A DNA stretch of 64,000 bases from Vesta saturnalis (Eukaryota; Arthropoda; Insecta; Coleoptera; Lampyridae), in assembly GCA_036346205.1 (NCBI GenBank), contig JARFJB010002087.1:10128001-10192000 (forward strand), read 5' to 3'. Under the pieces are notes generated by a model that was not told the DNA's origin, did no database searches, and worked only from the letters and a program-made list of their open reading frames with translations. Shown one piece after another: positions 1-12,839 of the stretch (position 1 is the first letter of the stretch; the number at the start of each line of letters is the position of its first letter). Position numbers and translations under genes: made by a program.

Positions 1-965
1 TAGTAAACCCGCAATAGTTAAAGTAAGAGAAGTCTTAAACACAATGGATATTGAAATACCACTAGTAATGGAAAACACGCACAAAGAAGTTCCACGATGG
101 AGAATACCTGAAATAGTATTAATAACAGAGTCCAAAAAAGACAATACCATACCTGCAATGTATCGGATGCAATTTTGAAAACCATTGACGAACTGAGCCA
201 AAACCTCTTCAGGAACAGCAAGTGCTATCTACGTAGAACAACAAACTTACAGTTCGTCACACCATAATAACGCAAGCGTGTATATGGCTGAATTATACGC
301 CATATGGCAAGCCCTCCTATTTTTCGAGAAACACAAAGTCAAATTTCATAATATGTAGTGGTTCTATAAGCTCTTTACAAACTATATAAAATGGAAAAAT
401 GAATCCACTGCTGAACTATATTTATACACAGCTAGACTCTGATGATGAGCAATAAACACATATTATTTGTGTGGATACCAAGGCACATCGGAATACACAA
501 ATAAAAACGTAAAAACGTAATTGACAATGTATATTGAACACAAAGCGATGTACGAAACTACATCAAAAGTAAACACATGCGACTGTGGAGTAGTATATGA
601 AACGAGTCAGACAACAAACTGCAGAAACTTAAAAAATTCACTAAAACATCATATGTCAAGGAGACAGGAAGTAATAATTGCGAGACTAAAGAATAGGGCA
701 CACTAATATAACCCACTCCTACTTACTTGCCAGAACTAGTCATATGATCTGCAGAATATGTAACACACCTTTAACGATTAACCACATTTTTATACATTGT
801 CCGTTATGTAACCACGTTAGGGTCCAGTTAGGTCTCACGGACAGGGTTGTTGGCGTATTCAACAACAAAAAACGTCTTAAGTGTATTTGAATTCCTTAAA
901 AGGGTATAACGTACAAAGGACCAAAGCCTTAACTAATAAAAAATTAAAACAATAATAATAATAAT
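1..965 (+). mobile_element. 3' fragment of a non-LTR retrotransposon (LINE) with RNase H domain
   Basis: Translated fragments show the end of a LINE ORF2. Around 283-312 the segment AELYAIWQAL matches the RNase H core, and around 471-500 VWIPRHIGIH matches the later RNase H motif. Near 751-805 a Cys-rich segment (ICRICNTPLTINHIFIHCP) matches the Cx2C...Hx4C knuckle that ends many LINE ORF2 proteins. A 3' UTR follows and closes in an (AAT)n tract at about 948-965, the kind of tail used by I-like elements. RNase H plus a TAA-type tail suggests the I group; this is inference. Many stops and frameshifts are present. The 5' part lies outside the window. Confidence 0.75.
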
Positions 966-1525
966 TTTGACAGTAAGTACGTCGAAATTAGCCTTATCGA
1001 TTAAAGTCGCCTTTGTCCGGGGCCAATCCATATTAAATCAACCAGGACCCTGCACCAGTAGGTCTTGAAATTTGATAATTTTTTGGTTATTTGTTTCATG
1101 CATTAATGTAAATAAAAATACAAAATATTTGATTTTTTGAAAAACGAATTGTTTTTGAAATAATTTTTCGGCTATTTCTCACGAACTATTGGCTCAAGAA
1201 AGATGAAAAAGGTTTTTTCTTTTGATATGACGACCATATTCAAAACATACAATATTAAAAAAAATTATTTTTGAATTTAGAAAAAACGCCCCTTTTGATT
1301 TTTATTTAAAAATTATTTGTTATTCTAACGTGTGCTGGATCAATGTGTGCTAAATTTCAAAGTGGAGAAACAATAGGTTTATGAGATAAAAAATTTTGAC
1401 CAACAACAGGTACACTAAAAACGCCAATATTAGAATGTACCTGTATAAAGAACAATAATAAAGTATCTTAAAGTTATCTAATAAAATCAAATATTAGTAA
1501 GTAATCAAATATTAGTAAGTATGTA

Positions 1526-3337
1526 CAGAGTGGATTAAAGGTCTGGAAACGCCCAATCATTTCGTTTGTTAGTCCGAATTGTACAAAATTTGGGATAAGC
1601 CCAAGATTCCAAATTTGACATTTGCACTGTTGCCATATTTGCCGTTCTCTGATGTTATTGTCACTTTGGTTTTTAAATCACCCTGTATTAGCATTCATTC
1701 TTGGAATATCTTCTTCAATATGAGTTCAACCATATGTAACACTTATGATTTTATGTAGTCTAGAAGGTCTTAAATACATAAAACAGAAGTCTGGCAACGC
1801 CTAATTGTCTCAATAAATTTTTTAATACAAACTATTTTCAACTACATTAAAACGTAACAATTGAAAGATTACAACATTTTTAACATAATGATTACTTAAT
1901 CAAGTGTTCAAAATGTGCTCCATTTGTGAGTTGACAGTACCCTAATCGATGGTAGAATGCGTCTACCACATTTCTCCATGATTGTCTAGAAATTAATCGA
2001 GATTCATCGATAATTCGTTGCCTTAGCTCTGCAAGACTTGCTGGTTTAGTTTTGTAAACTGAATTTTTCAAGTATCCCCAATAAAAATAATCTTTAGGAT
2101 TGAAATCAGGTGAACGTGGAGGCCATTCAATACTACCTCGTCTACCAATCCATCGTCCGGGAATATCTCATCTAAATAACGCCGAACATTTACACCAAAA
2201 TGAGCTGGAGCTCCATCTTGCTGAAACTACATCTGCTCAAAATTGGCTATAAACAAGTTTCTCAGTGAAAGTACAATTTCGTTTCTGAGTAGCATCTCGT
2301 ACTTACCTTACCTTAAATTTCTTTCGTTAAAGAACGGCCTAATTAACTGAGTACAATACCTGACCATAAATTTATTTTTTGTGGTCTTTGAGCATGGTTT
2401 TCACGCATCCAGTGTGGATTTACGTCACTCCAGTACTTTAAATTATGTCAATTTACACTCCCACACAGTGTAAAGATTGCTTCGTCGGAACGAAATTTCC
2501 ATCATTTTCAATTTTATCCATCATTACCTCCGTAAATTCTAATCTACGGTCGAAGTCGAAGTCTTGCAATAAAGAATTTTGTATGGTTGAAATTTATTCT
2601 TATGTAATACCCGTAAGGCCTATATCATGTAATTGTGCAACCCTGCGTGAGGATGTATGTGGATCTTCAACGAAACTCTGCATTATATCTAAAGTTTTGT
2701 TGTCATTTATAACTGTTTTTGGTCTACCTGATCGGTATCTATCTTTTACTCCTCCAGAGTCAAATCGCTCGTTTTTTTGTACCGTCGCCTTATAGATTGG
2801 AGAACGGTTTGGGAAAGTATCGTTGAACAAGTTGGCTACTTCACTATAAGATCTTTTTCTGTCGCCGTACCCTCTCATCATCAGCATAGTAATTCGTTTT
2901 TTTTTCATTAACAACCATTTTAGAGAAACAATTTACTTTGTAGAACTTTTCAAAACACATCAGTTTTATTAATAATGTAAATGGTGAACAAATGTCAAAA
3001 TCACAGCATTCTATATTTAAACATTTAAATTTCTTCAAATCTACAGATTTTGCATTGTTTTATGTATTTAAGACTTTCTAGACAACATAAAATCATAAGT
3101 GTTACACATGGTTGAACGCGTATTGAAGAGGAGATTCCAATAATAACAAAAATGAGAGGGTGATGTATTTAAAAAACCAAAGTGACAAATAATATCAGAG
3201 AAACGACAAATTTGGCAACATTGCAAATGTCAAATCTGGAATCTCCGTATCCCAAAATAGGCTTATCCTGAATTTTGTACAATTCGGAGTAATAATTTAC
3301 GAGATAATTGGGCGTTTCAGACTTTTGGTCCACTCTG
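1526..3337 (-). mobile_element. Tc1/mariner-superfamily element with ~270-bp inverted repeats
   Basis: The left end CAGAGTGGATTAAAGGTCTG and the right end (inverted, CAGAGTGGACCAAAAGTCTG) are matching terminal repeats, each flanked by TA at 1524-1525 and 3338-3339, the standard target site. Similarity between the arms continues inward for about 270 bp, including a block around 1728-1785 mirrored at about 3058-3118. The element is 1,812 bp and carries a broken transposase on the minus strand. Confidence 0.88.
1892..2914 (-). pseudogene. Tc1/mariner-type transposase, broken
   Basis: The N-terminal ~100 residues are open (2914-2600) and show a helix-turn-helix region of the type common in insect Tc1/mariner proteins (GYGDRKRSYSEVANLFN, then RSGRP). 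Downstream, other frames keep WIGRRGSIEWPPRSPDFNP and YFYWGYLKNSVYKTKPASL, which surround the third catalytic acidic residue. The C-terminus reads GAHFEHLIK and then a stop. The middle, where the first two catalytic aspartates should be, is heavily disrupted by stops and indels. Length is near the normal ~340 residues. It is non-functional as it stands. Confidence 0.8.
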
Positions 3338-3554
3338 TATATGCTATTAATAAATTTGCGTGGATATATGTTTACAATCTGTAATTTTTTTTTATTTAAA
3401 TGTTACATACGTGTAAGTTTATTCAAAGGAGTAGTACGAAACGTCAAATACAATATTTACAAATCACATTTTAAATGTCTTTCATTTAGTTATTCCTATT
3501 TTTTTGCTTTTCTTTTGAAAAGTGATGGTTGATTCACTAATTTCTTTACTAGTT

Positions 3555-4896
3555 GATGTGTATGTCCCACCAGTTGCAGTCCTTGGGTCAACCTATTTGA
3601 GAGTCAGAGTTTGTACAACCAAAATGTCAGGTTTTGGCTGTGGATAGTAGAATGATGCCGCAGGTCCTTGAGGATGTTAAAAACTTTCTTTTGTGTCATT
3701 CGATTTATTTTGGCTAGGATTCAGGCCAACCACCAGCTTTTGTTGTATTCCGCAGTAGCGAAACCTGATTGTACATGTGTCACGTCTTCTGTAATACCTG
3801 CACTTGATATTATAGGTTGTTCTGTTTTTTTTTTCTCAAAACTTAAACTTTAAAGAGTACAGTTTCGTGTCAATTTTTGCCTCAGATACAGGAATTATGG
3901 CATGGATTTTAAGTGTTCCTGTGCCAATTTCTGCTTTATCAAATCTTGCTTTCAGTTTTCTTTCTTGTTCATTGTATTTCCCAGAAGTGCAATACTTGAA
4001 TTGAGTTCCAGGAATGCTTGTCTTTACAAATTCGTAAAGTTGTTTAGTAGTCATGGTTTTCTGTTCATAAGGGCGCTGTAAACTAGCTTTGGTATGTAGC
4101 CTCTTTATAGTTCCTACAAGACCATCACAGACACTCTTGCCGTAAGAGGTGGCAAAGAAATGCCACTCAGCTTTTATTCTAAACTCTTTCTGGTGAACGC
4201 ACACGTTCACTAAGTTTTTACAATTTTTATACTGGCCTGCACAACCGCCAGAGAAGTAACATTTTTTTGTTAGATTAGGAATTATAATTGCCCGTAGTTC
4301 ATGATGGCCTGAAACAAGTTGAATGTAACTGTATCGTGGACAAGGCACTCTTAGATAAACACATAATTTAGGTGTTTTAGCTTGGCTTTGTCATTTTATT
4401 TCAAATATACCACAAAAGGATACAGAGGGGCTTGGATGTTGTTCCAATGATACGACTGCACGTCATCCTGTAGTACAAAAGAGTAGTTTTCCTCAACAAC
4501 ACATCTTATGAGAATTTCTCCACTTTTCAACGTTGTCTTTACTTTATTATAAAATTCTTTCGGTATTGTTGCTACGAACGAATGTGTTTGCAATTTCAAC
4601 AAATCATCTTTGTCTGTTACTACCGTCTTTAATTTGCATCTATCAACACTTAACCTTCTCTGGTATATCACAGTATCAATCATTTCAGCTTCAAACATTT
4701 TAGAAAGTAATTCATGTAAAGGATCTGTACCAGGACACATCTTACATGTATCCAATCTGGTGCAGGTAGGTTGCGTATAATTTTGCACAAGCAGTTTTTG
4801 TAGTCTCGTTCATTATCATTTCCGTCAAATTTAAAAGTGTTCATCTTAGTAGGATTCATCATTAGATTCATATTTTGATGGATTATGCATACGCAA

Positions 4897-4930
<34 letters not shown>

Positions 4931-5760
4931 CTACTTTATCCTGCTAAAATACAGTTTTCTGGGCGTAATTCACAAAATTTGGAAAATCCGATGCGATGAT
5001 TTGTATGTACTGTTTTGAATACAGTTCATTCAGTTTCACCAAAATCAACTGTTTCTGCAAATGCACTTGTAGTTTATTTTTTCTCTTATTTCCTGCACAT
5101 CTTTCTTACGCGGCATAACCATGGTTGCATATTCTCTGTTATAAGTCAACTACAAGTTGAACTGTTGAATCATCATGAGCTTTTTCTGGCTTAGCATTAG
5201 GTGACGAAAGAATACCTTTTTCTCTGACCATTTTTACAGCTGTAGCCATGTAATTAGTTACTTCGAATTAATTTTTAATTCTGCTGCGGCTCCAGCTCAT
5301 TAGCAGAACCGGTAATATGGTAATTTTTTCGCTTCTTGTAGTACTTTCAGTAAACTTACTTTATAATTGCTTTATTATTTCAAACTCATCATTTTCAGTA
5401 TTTTGTGGTTGAGCTTCTACAGTTTTACGTACTACAAATGTTTTCTCTAGAGTTTTTTTCACTTTTTCAAGTTTCTGCTTGGTGTAAGATTCAAAACTCT
5501 AGTTTCTTTTTTTTATTAGAGATTCGCCAACAAGTTCCAATGATTTATTAAAAAAATTTAGTGAGAAATCAGGATCAACAAAAGCAGTGTCATTGTTCCT
5601 TGTACTAGACCCAGATATTAACATATCAATGTCCTTATCGTTCTTGCCCAAAAGTTTTTATGAATTTGATTGTTCATCTTTATATGAGTTGTTAACTTTC
5701 AACCTGCAATTATCACATATTTTCATTCCTTGACTTTTCCAAACCCAAAAACACATCTAT
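3555..5760 (-). pseudogene. Unnamed transposon-like protein family, broken copy
   Basis: Read right to left, the gene keeps a long series of conserved blocks across at least five stops or frameshifts: CVFGFGKSQGMKICDNC (about 5750), LVKEKGILSSPNAKP-like (about 5220), the CVCIIHQN segment (about 4890), RDYKNCLCKIIRNLPAPDW (about 4790), SYHWNNIQAPLYPFVVY (about 4430), CYFSGGCAGQYKNCKNL (about 4240), AEWHFFATSYGKSVCDG (about 4150) and HPQGPAASFYYP-like near the C-terminus (about 3655). I recognise this as a large family found in many copies in arthropod and cnidarian genomes, but I know no established name or function. Cys pairs near the N-terminus suggest metal binding. Two pieces stay open: 4348-3836 (170 aa) and 4788-4396 (130 aa). 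Location inside long inverted repeats suggests it is a transposon gene; that is inference. Confidence 0.68.
4899..4930. repeat. (GT)n microsatellite inside the unnamed gene
   Basis: About 16 GT units. On the coding (minus) strand it reads CACACA and lies just before the CVC-IIHQN block, where the family has alternating Cys/Val codons, so it may be an expansion of the native coding sequence. Confidence 0.95.
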
Positions 5761-6207
5761 TCAGGTATACTTCTTACCTTGTTAGATTAATTAAAATGTT
5801 TTTATTCCTTTACATAATCAATTAAATAGTTAATAATAACCATATCAATTAATAGTTCACATTTAGTTTTAATGAAATAACCAAAAGACTATTTTAATAA
5901 AATGATTAGACACAGCACACAGTCACTGTCTTCACTGTTCACTAGTTAAAAGTAAACTGACCGGATGCAGTCACTAACAAACAAAGACAAATGAAGACTT
6001 GTAGGCTTTCAGGTTGTGAGATGAAAGCCTCAGCTGTTCTATCTAGACTAAATGTAAACAAATGCACAGATGTCATGTCTGAAATTTGTAGCTTACCAAT
6101 GAGACATTATCATCCTTACACCATTACTTCTTGTGTTTGTTTCTATTTATTTGTTCTTAAGAGAATAATAAAATTAAAAAGTTGAAGTTTTAAAGTAAAT
6201 TACTATA
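5761..6207. other. Upstream region of the unnamed gene, no coding signal
   Basis: AT-rich sequence that would lie 5' of the minus-strand gene at 3555-5760. The 64-residue ORF at 5991-6185 has no recognisable motif and lies on the opposite strand. No promoter element can be named with confidence. Confidence 0.4.
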
Positions 6208-6834
6208 CAGGGTGGTCCAAAAGTCTGGAACAAAATTCATAATTTCCAAAATAATTATTTTTTGAAAAATCTTTCGCACAGATCGATTCTTATTTTTTGT
6301 TGGGCACATTTTAGCATAAAATTTTTTTACCAAAAACTCAAGATGGCGGCCACGAGCCATTTTGTAACAAACATTTTGAAAATGGCGCACATCGTTGAAA
6401 GCTCTTGCAATGGGAATGAAAATCCCATCTATCAAGGTATAACAAAATGGCTTTCAATGCGTCACTTTTTCCCTTTCTGGAACATCTGCCGGTGATCATT
6501 AGCTGACTTATCATACGTCTGATTACTTTGTTACAGAAATAAAATTTGCTTTTTTGAAATTCGAAAGTGTTTTTTTTTAATTTGTTATGCGTTCCAGAAA
6601 GGAAAAATGACGCATTGAAAAGATCGCATTTTGTTATACCTTAATCGATTGTTTTAAAATTTGGGATTTGAATTCCATTGATATGAGCTTTCCAACGATG
6701 TGCCACGTGCCCTTTAAAATTTTTTACAAAATGGCGCGTGACCACCATCTTGAGTTTTGTAAAAATTTTTATGCTTTCCAAAAATAATTATTTTGGAAAT
6801 TATGAATTTTGTTCCAGACTTTTATACTACCCTG
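6208..6834. mobile_element. MITE with hairpin structure, TA target sites
   Basis: The left end CAGGGTGGTCCAAAAGTCTG and the inverted right end (CAGGGTAGTATAAAAGTCTG) match, with TA on both sides (6206-6207, 6835-6836). The inverted similarity is not limited to the tips: blocks such as CATCTTGAGTTTT/AAAACTCAAGATGG, ATGGCGC, and TTCCAGAAAGG/CCTTTCTGGAAC pair across the centre at about 6530. The whole 627 bp is therefore an imperfect foldback. It has no transposase. TA sites and CAGGG ends place it with Tc1/mariner-mobilised elements. Confidence 0.85.
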
Positions 6835-7258
6835 TATATATTGAGTAATTATTAGGCTCAGTAGATGAAATTGTAAACATGTATCTAGATTTATTATATC
6901 TCATTTATATAGCCTTCTTAAGATACTTTAAACCCGTATATTTTAATATTAGCAGCATTTTTGTACGTTGTAATACATGTTTTCCCAGTTTAAAATTTTG
7001 CACACCCTGAACCATCACATGTTAGAATAACGTACAATTCTTTAATAAAAATAAAATCGGGTATTTTTTCAAAATTCAAAAAAGAATTTTTGTTTTTTTT
7101 TAAATATAGTATTTTTGAACATGTTTGAAATACCCAAAAAACTATTTCAAAACACTTCGTTTTTCGGCTTTCTTAAAACTCAAAAACCGTCCGAAAAATC
7201 TAATCTTTTGCATTAATGCATGGAACTGGTTGATTTGATGTGGAATGACCCGCTGGTT

Positions 7259-8399
7259 AGTTACCAGCAGTTAGGTATACAAACATTCTGCTGACGAAAT
7301 ATGGGTGTTTCTAAGTGTTCTGCTAATTTCATACTTTTTTGACTCCACAAACGTCGAAGTGGGGCGCATTGGCTAGTTCCGCGATTTTCCCGGTAATTGC
7401 CATTAAAGCTTTGGGAAACATGTTTCTATTATTTTTTGCACAACGGCTGTGAAACTACGACCATTGAGATTATTTTGAATGAAAAAACCATCGAAATTAC
7501 ACTCATCTTTAGTGGATGTGTGTGCGGGTGCTATCGCTTATCTGCCGCGCGAGACATACAGCGGTAAGGTCGGGTTAGTTTCTTAGTGTTGTTTACAGTT
7601 TGAAGAGTCTTTAATCGAGAGAAGGCTCCATTGGAGCTACTAGGTTAGGTAATCAGGAATGATTAAAGACTTATGTAAGCCTCGCGCGAAGAAAAACATC
7701 TGTCTAAACGGCACCTTACGCTATCATTGTTTGATTATATATTATCTATTGAACGATTGATTGGTATAAAATTTTCGTTAGGAAGGCTGTCACTTAACGG
7801 CAGCAGGTTAGAAATGATAATAGATCTGTAGTTTAATCCTTCATACAAACTAGTCTAAAAGACCTACAGAACCTAATTATCATTGTATTATCGTAGTCAC
7901 TAAATTATCAAATTATGGTTCGACGGTTCGAGACTTCGGTATGAAAATCCAGATTATCGGCAGTTTTTGAGAAATTACCTAACAACAGTAAATAATCAAA
8001 TTGAGTTAATTTTAGATCACGTAGTTAACAAGTACAATTTCAGAATAATTACTCATTGTAATAATAACAGAAATTATGAAGATAACTGTTCTGAGGTGAA
8101 TATTGTACAATCTAAATACCGTTCGAAAGAGCGTGCAGTTTATCGGCAGTTGAAACTTTCAGATGATTACGTACTAACATATAATGAAGTAAAATAATAT
8201 GTAGTGACTGCTAGTTTCAAGTTAAAACTATTTCTGAATATTGTACTTGCTAATTAATAAAAAGATAAAATATTGATGGAGCTACTTGAAGATGAAATGA
8301 AACAATCTTTAATCCTCGATCTTACTAAAAGGATATGTATAATAAACTTTAGATGATAGTTACGTTATCAATTAAAATGAAGTAAATATTGCGACATAT
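7259..8399. other. Unclassified sequence without recognisable genes
   Basis: Mixed-composition DNA. An open frame at 7967-8197 (+) could encode 76 residues (or slightly more upstream), but it has no motif I recognise. The less AT-rich stretch at 7320-7640 could be an old promoter or LTR region; no terminal repeats or TATA-initiator pair supports this. Confidence 0.4.
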
Positions 8400-11100
8400 G
8401 TGGAGTGCTTCTTATGAGTTTAAAATATAATTCGATTTTTGAGCTTGTTTAACCTCAAAACAACCTTGTGAATAATTTAATCAAAAATACATAAAATTAA
8501 GAGTACTGTTTGCAGGTAATTTATGTTACTGTAAATGCGCTAAAATCGTATTTTAGTGTCTTACTAGGAGCATTATAAAATCTTATCGGCATCAGTCCAT
8601 CAGACATCTTAAAATAAAAAATTAATCTTTTTGTAAGTAATTATTGTTACATTTATGAGCTTTTAAATATACACTTTGATTATTGAGCTCATCTTTTAAC
8701 CCTAAAACACCTCTTAAATAATTTAACTCAAGTGAAAGCTATACTAAAATTGAAAGAATTGAACTAGTTTTGCAGTAAATAAGTTTACTATTAAACACTG
8801 CTCAAAATCGTATTAGTGATTTGTTACAGTTATAAGTTTGCAAAAGTCCTGTTTTCCTGAGTCCAAGGAGAACATGCGTAATTATTTTTATGAAAAATAA
8901 TTATAAAACATATTTTGTAGGCTAATTATTTTTTTATCGATTTCATGAGTCTATAATTTGGACGTCATTTTATTAAAGAATTGCAGTCAATATTATAAAC
9001 GATTTGTAAAACCATTTTCTTAGGACACAAGAGAAAAGCATTTCAAATCATAATTAAAATAAAGATAATTTGAATAGTTTTGACATATTGAACTGTTTTA
9101 TAATTAAATATTTTTATAAATTAGTGATTGTTACATGTAGTTATAAGTTTGCAAATGTTACTTGTTTTCAAATACTAAATAAGTACAGTGTCTCTCAGGA
9201 GTGAAAAATGCAGTGATAATTATCATTTTATAACAAGACTTTAATTAATAAGTCCAATAGCATGTATTTTCGAATACAGGTGTCAAATTCATAAACTTAT
9301 TTTGATTTAAGATAAAAGGTATTTTCTGTATTCTGGATAATAAATGAGATTAAATACATAGTTTTATTATAAACGTTTTATTATGTCAGTGGCGTAACGC
9401 AAGAATACATTAAATCTAATTTTGCCAATAAAAATTTTTTTTAAAATCAAATTTATGTATTTCAGACATAAAAATCATTTACAAATCGATAACTTTAACA
9501 ATAAGATATTTGCATTAGTCTTATTCCAACTGTTAGCACATAACTTTGACATGATATGAAAACTATGACTTATTTTATAGAAATTCTTGTATAAATATAG
9601 TCTATATTTTGAAGTTAATAAGTATTCTATAAACTGAACTTATTGAAGTTTCAAATACGAAAATTAATAAGTGTTCTAAATTTAGTAAAGAATACTAAAT
9701 GACAGTATTTATAGACTATTAAACTTTGATTTAGACAGAGTAATGACGAAACATCTATTTCGATTTTATAAAGTAATCAATTAGCTCAGTTCAGAAATTA
9801 CTATTAGTCAATCTAGCCACGTATAAAAAACGTGATTAAAAGTTAGTAATGCTAAAACCAATAGTGAATTTATTTATTTTATCCAATAAATGAGAATAAA
9901 TACATTGTTTAGCGTTTAATACGTTTATTATGTATTTAAAATTTGAACTTTGACGCGCGTCTTTATTATCAATATTTTATTAAAGCAAGTTGCCTCAGAT
10001 CGATAATATTTTGATCGAGAACTACTATGTCACTTTGGATCATTACTAACGATACCTGTTACAGACAATAACGCGCGCACGCAACTCACACGTACGCACC
10101 AACACACGTACGCTGATAACATATGCGAAGATAAAGAACTATCTTTGTTACATCCATATAGATGCTGCTAAAAAATAATTTTAAAAAGTGCAGTTTACAC
10201 GTCAACACGTTTTATTTAGCAGTATCAGTCAATTAATGTTAGCGCGTGATATAGAAGAAGCGGAAAATATATCATTTGTATTTAACTATTGCTGTTAATG
10301 AAACAGAGAAATAATCCGAAGCAACTACATGCTGCGAAATTCAAAACAGAAATTACAATTGTTTATTGACAAGCGAAACATTACGCGATGCAGAAAGTTA
10401 TGCAACTAATGTGAAGACCTTAAGATGAAGAAGTTAAATATAAATAATAATTCAGTTACAGTAAGTCGTTATTTAATAATAATATCATAAAACATAATTT
10501 ATAAGAAGATATAGTAATAAAAGTTTATCAAGATATGCCCAAACATTGTGCAATTAATTTAATTTTATTTTAAATTTATGATTTGAAAAGATTCTTGAGC
10601 TGCACATTTGATTTATTAAAAAACATTGATTATGAACAAAATATTGTATTTATAATTATTGAACTGCAATTCCTTTATAATAAAACTAGTCCCAGATCTT
10701 TGCAAACAGAAACTGTTTGCGACTAAATATTGTTTATCGTTTTACGAGCTTAGAAATACATGACAAGTGTAATCACCAGCATTTTCTTCGCATCAAAGAG
10801 AACTATCCTAAGAATTTGTTTCATTTTAATAACGTTCTCTGTGCTGACTGACAGATGGATTTACTCTGAATGGTTTCAGCTCAATAATCAAAATAGACGT
10901 ATGTCGAGTCTCATTAATCGATAAACAATAATTACCACAAAATAGTTAAATTTATTTATTTTAACATAGTTCTTTCTTGCGCCGGAGAAACGAATAGTTT
11001 TACCGTAAATTGATGTCAAAAATTAAAATTACGTATTTTTATGCCAGCTCTTAATCCATAACAATCATTTAGTTCGAGAAAGTTAATATTTTGAATTTTA
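8400..11100 (+). mobile_element. Foldback-like element, old copy (same family as 29568-32712)
   Basis: The central block at about 10110-10410 aligns almost base for base with 31450-31775, and the following arm at about 10540-11050 aligns with 31840-32360 (shared landmarks: the CAACACG-TTTATTTAGCA segment, GCGCGTGATATAGAA, GACAAGCGAAACATTA, AGTTATGCAACTAATG). The left part (8400-9400) shares degenerate arm units (landmarks AACCTCAAAACAACC, TTTATGAGC, GTGGCGTAACGCAAG). It is much more diverged than the second copy, with many small indels. Borders are approximate. Confidence 0.6.
10110..10410 (+). pseudogene. Decayed spacer ORF of the foldback-like element
   Basis: Homologous at the DNA level to the ORF at 31455-31772, but frameshifted and with small deletions; for example the stretch after AATGAAACAGA is shortened. 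It still shows the codons for ARDIEEAENI and CEIQ in different frames. Function unknown. Confidence 0.55.
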
Positions 11101-12839
11101 AGTGTAGATTCTTTGGTAATTATTAAATTTGTATTAATACGATAGCTTAATCGAAATTATATATTTAGCGTCATTATAACTTAATGTCGTGAAGAACATT
11201 AATATTTGTATTTGTAAGCTATTACTAGTCAGTTATAATTTTTAAGTTCTTATATGACAATCAAATATTTTAATGTTCGATATAAATACATAAGTAAACT
11301 CAATTTATGTTGTTTTATTTTCACGAATATTGTAAGATTAATTGAAATGTAAATCCTGGTAAATTGTTAATAACTTAATGTATCTAGTTATAAATTTTGA
11401 ATACTGAAATATTATATTTCCTTAAATAAAGACGTTAATTATAAATCTTATGCATTATCATTATATAGGATATTTATCACTCTCAAAAATTTGGTTCAAT
11501 TCAATATGCATTAAGTGTTTAAGTAGAGATTTCTTAAAGTATCTTATATTATTCAGTAGATGGTTAAATTTGTATAGTAACTTTGAGATAATGGAAATTA
11601 GTGTAATACTACTATTAATAAGTTTCTACTTTAATGCTAATCAGAACTTGTACCATTAATAATAGGTAATAGATTATTTATATTACGATAAACATTAAAT
11701 TAATAATTCTGAATTAACTAGTTGATAGTATAACGTTTTAAAAATTTGTGCCAAAATCAACCAGACTTGAACTTAAACGTTATACTCATCTATAAATTTA
11801 TGAGTCAATAAATTATGGAAATGTTTGTAAATGTGAGGTTTCTCATAAATACTTAATGATGAAACTGATTATAAAGTACAGTATAATAAATACTGGTATA
11901 ATAATGTATATATAATAAGTTGTACCATTAAATAGTGAATATTTATTAAGTATTAAACAGTTAGGACATAAAATACCGAGAACGTTACTAATGGTTTTAA
12001 TGAGAAATCATATTGATCTATCGTCGTATGACTCATTTATGACGGTTTGAAATCGAACGAAATTAGGTAGTTTGTAAGTGTTGAATATTTTGAACTGTTT
12101 TAACAGTATTACATTTATAACAATACGTAATAATTAGTGTTTATTCGATTGGCACATTAAGTAGTGTTTATATATTAAAATCTTAGACAAAAATCAATTT
12201 AATGGTTTTCATGGTCTTCTCAACTTCAAGTAAATCATTGACGTAAGATATTAATTTAAATGTTAATTTATATTTTAACTTATTGTATAACAAAGTAAAT
12301 ATTGTTTTTTAATATTTTATTCATAACTAGTTAATTTAGGTTATGGTTTAATTATACTAACGACATTGTTCTGAATTTAACTTCTAAAAATCTGTATAAT
12401 TATATTTTAACTTTTATATCGGAACGTTGTAATAATATTTTTGATTGTAATGCATAACTATATATGTACTAATTACTTGTTACTTATAAAATAATTACTA
12501 AAAAATCTATATAGACCAATATAATCATTCAGGACGTGCTTTGATAAATTTATATTTAATAACTTAATGATTTTAAAATGTAAGATTATGTGTTACATTA
12601 GATCATGTAACATTAATTATAATTTTAAGGCAGTGGTACAAGATGAGCTGAATAAAATTCCTCTGAAGTCAGTACAAAATAGTAAAATTCTCTTGAAACT
12701 ACGCACTCGTTTTCGAGATCGATGAAATTGGACACAATTCCAATTGACAAAATCTTCCTTTTTAATCAAGATTAAAATTATTTAGTACCATAACAGTATC
12801 TGAAATAATATAAGAATTAAATAATTTTAGTCAATAAAT

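Larger units (their letters stand above)
1018..7258. mobile_element. Candidate long-inverted-repeat element carrying an unnamed gene
   Basis: Sequence at 1018-1500 recurs inverted at about 6870-7258. Shared blocks include an outer segment ending AAATCAACCAG, a GCATTAATG block, a Phe-rich A/T block and an inner block around GTTATTCTAAC at 1330 and 7027. Between these arms lie the unnamed gene at 3555-5760, a Tc1/mariner element and a MITE. The simplest reading is one element of about 6.2 kb including its later insertions, whose own gene is the unnamed one. No target duplication was found at the outer ends, so the exact borders are uncertain. A chance pair of the same dispersed repeat on either side is the main alternative. 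Confidence 0.45.

Noticed and set aside
2445..2795. 116-codon plus-strand ORF
   Set aside because: It is the complement of the Tc1/mariner transposase on the minus strand, which carries the recognisable motifs.
7967..8197. 76-codon ORF
   Set aside because: No motif, AT-rich, no support from context; kept only as a note in the stretch description.
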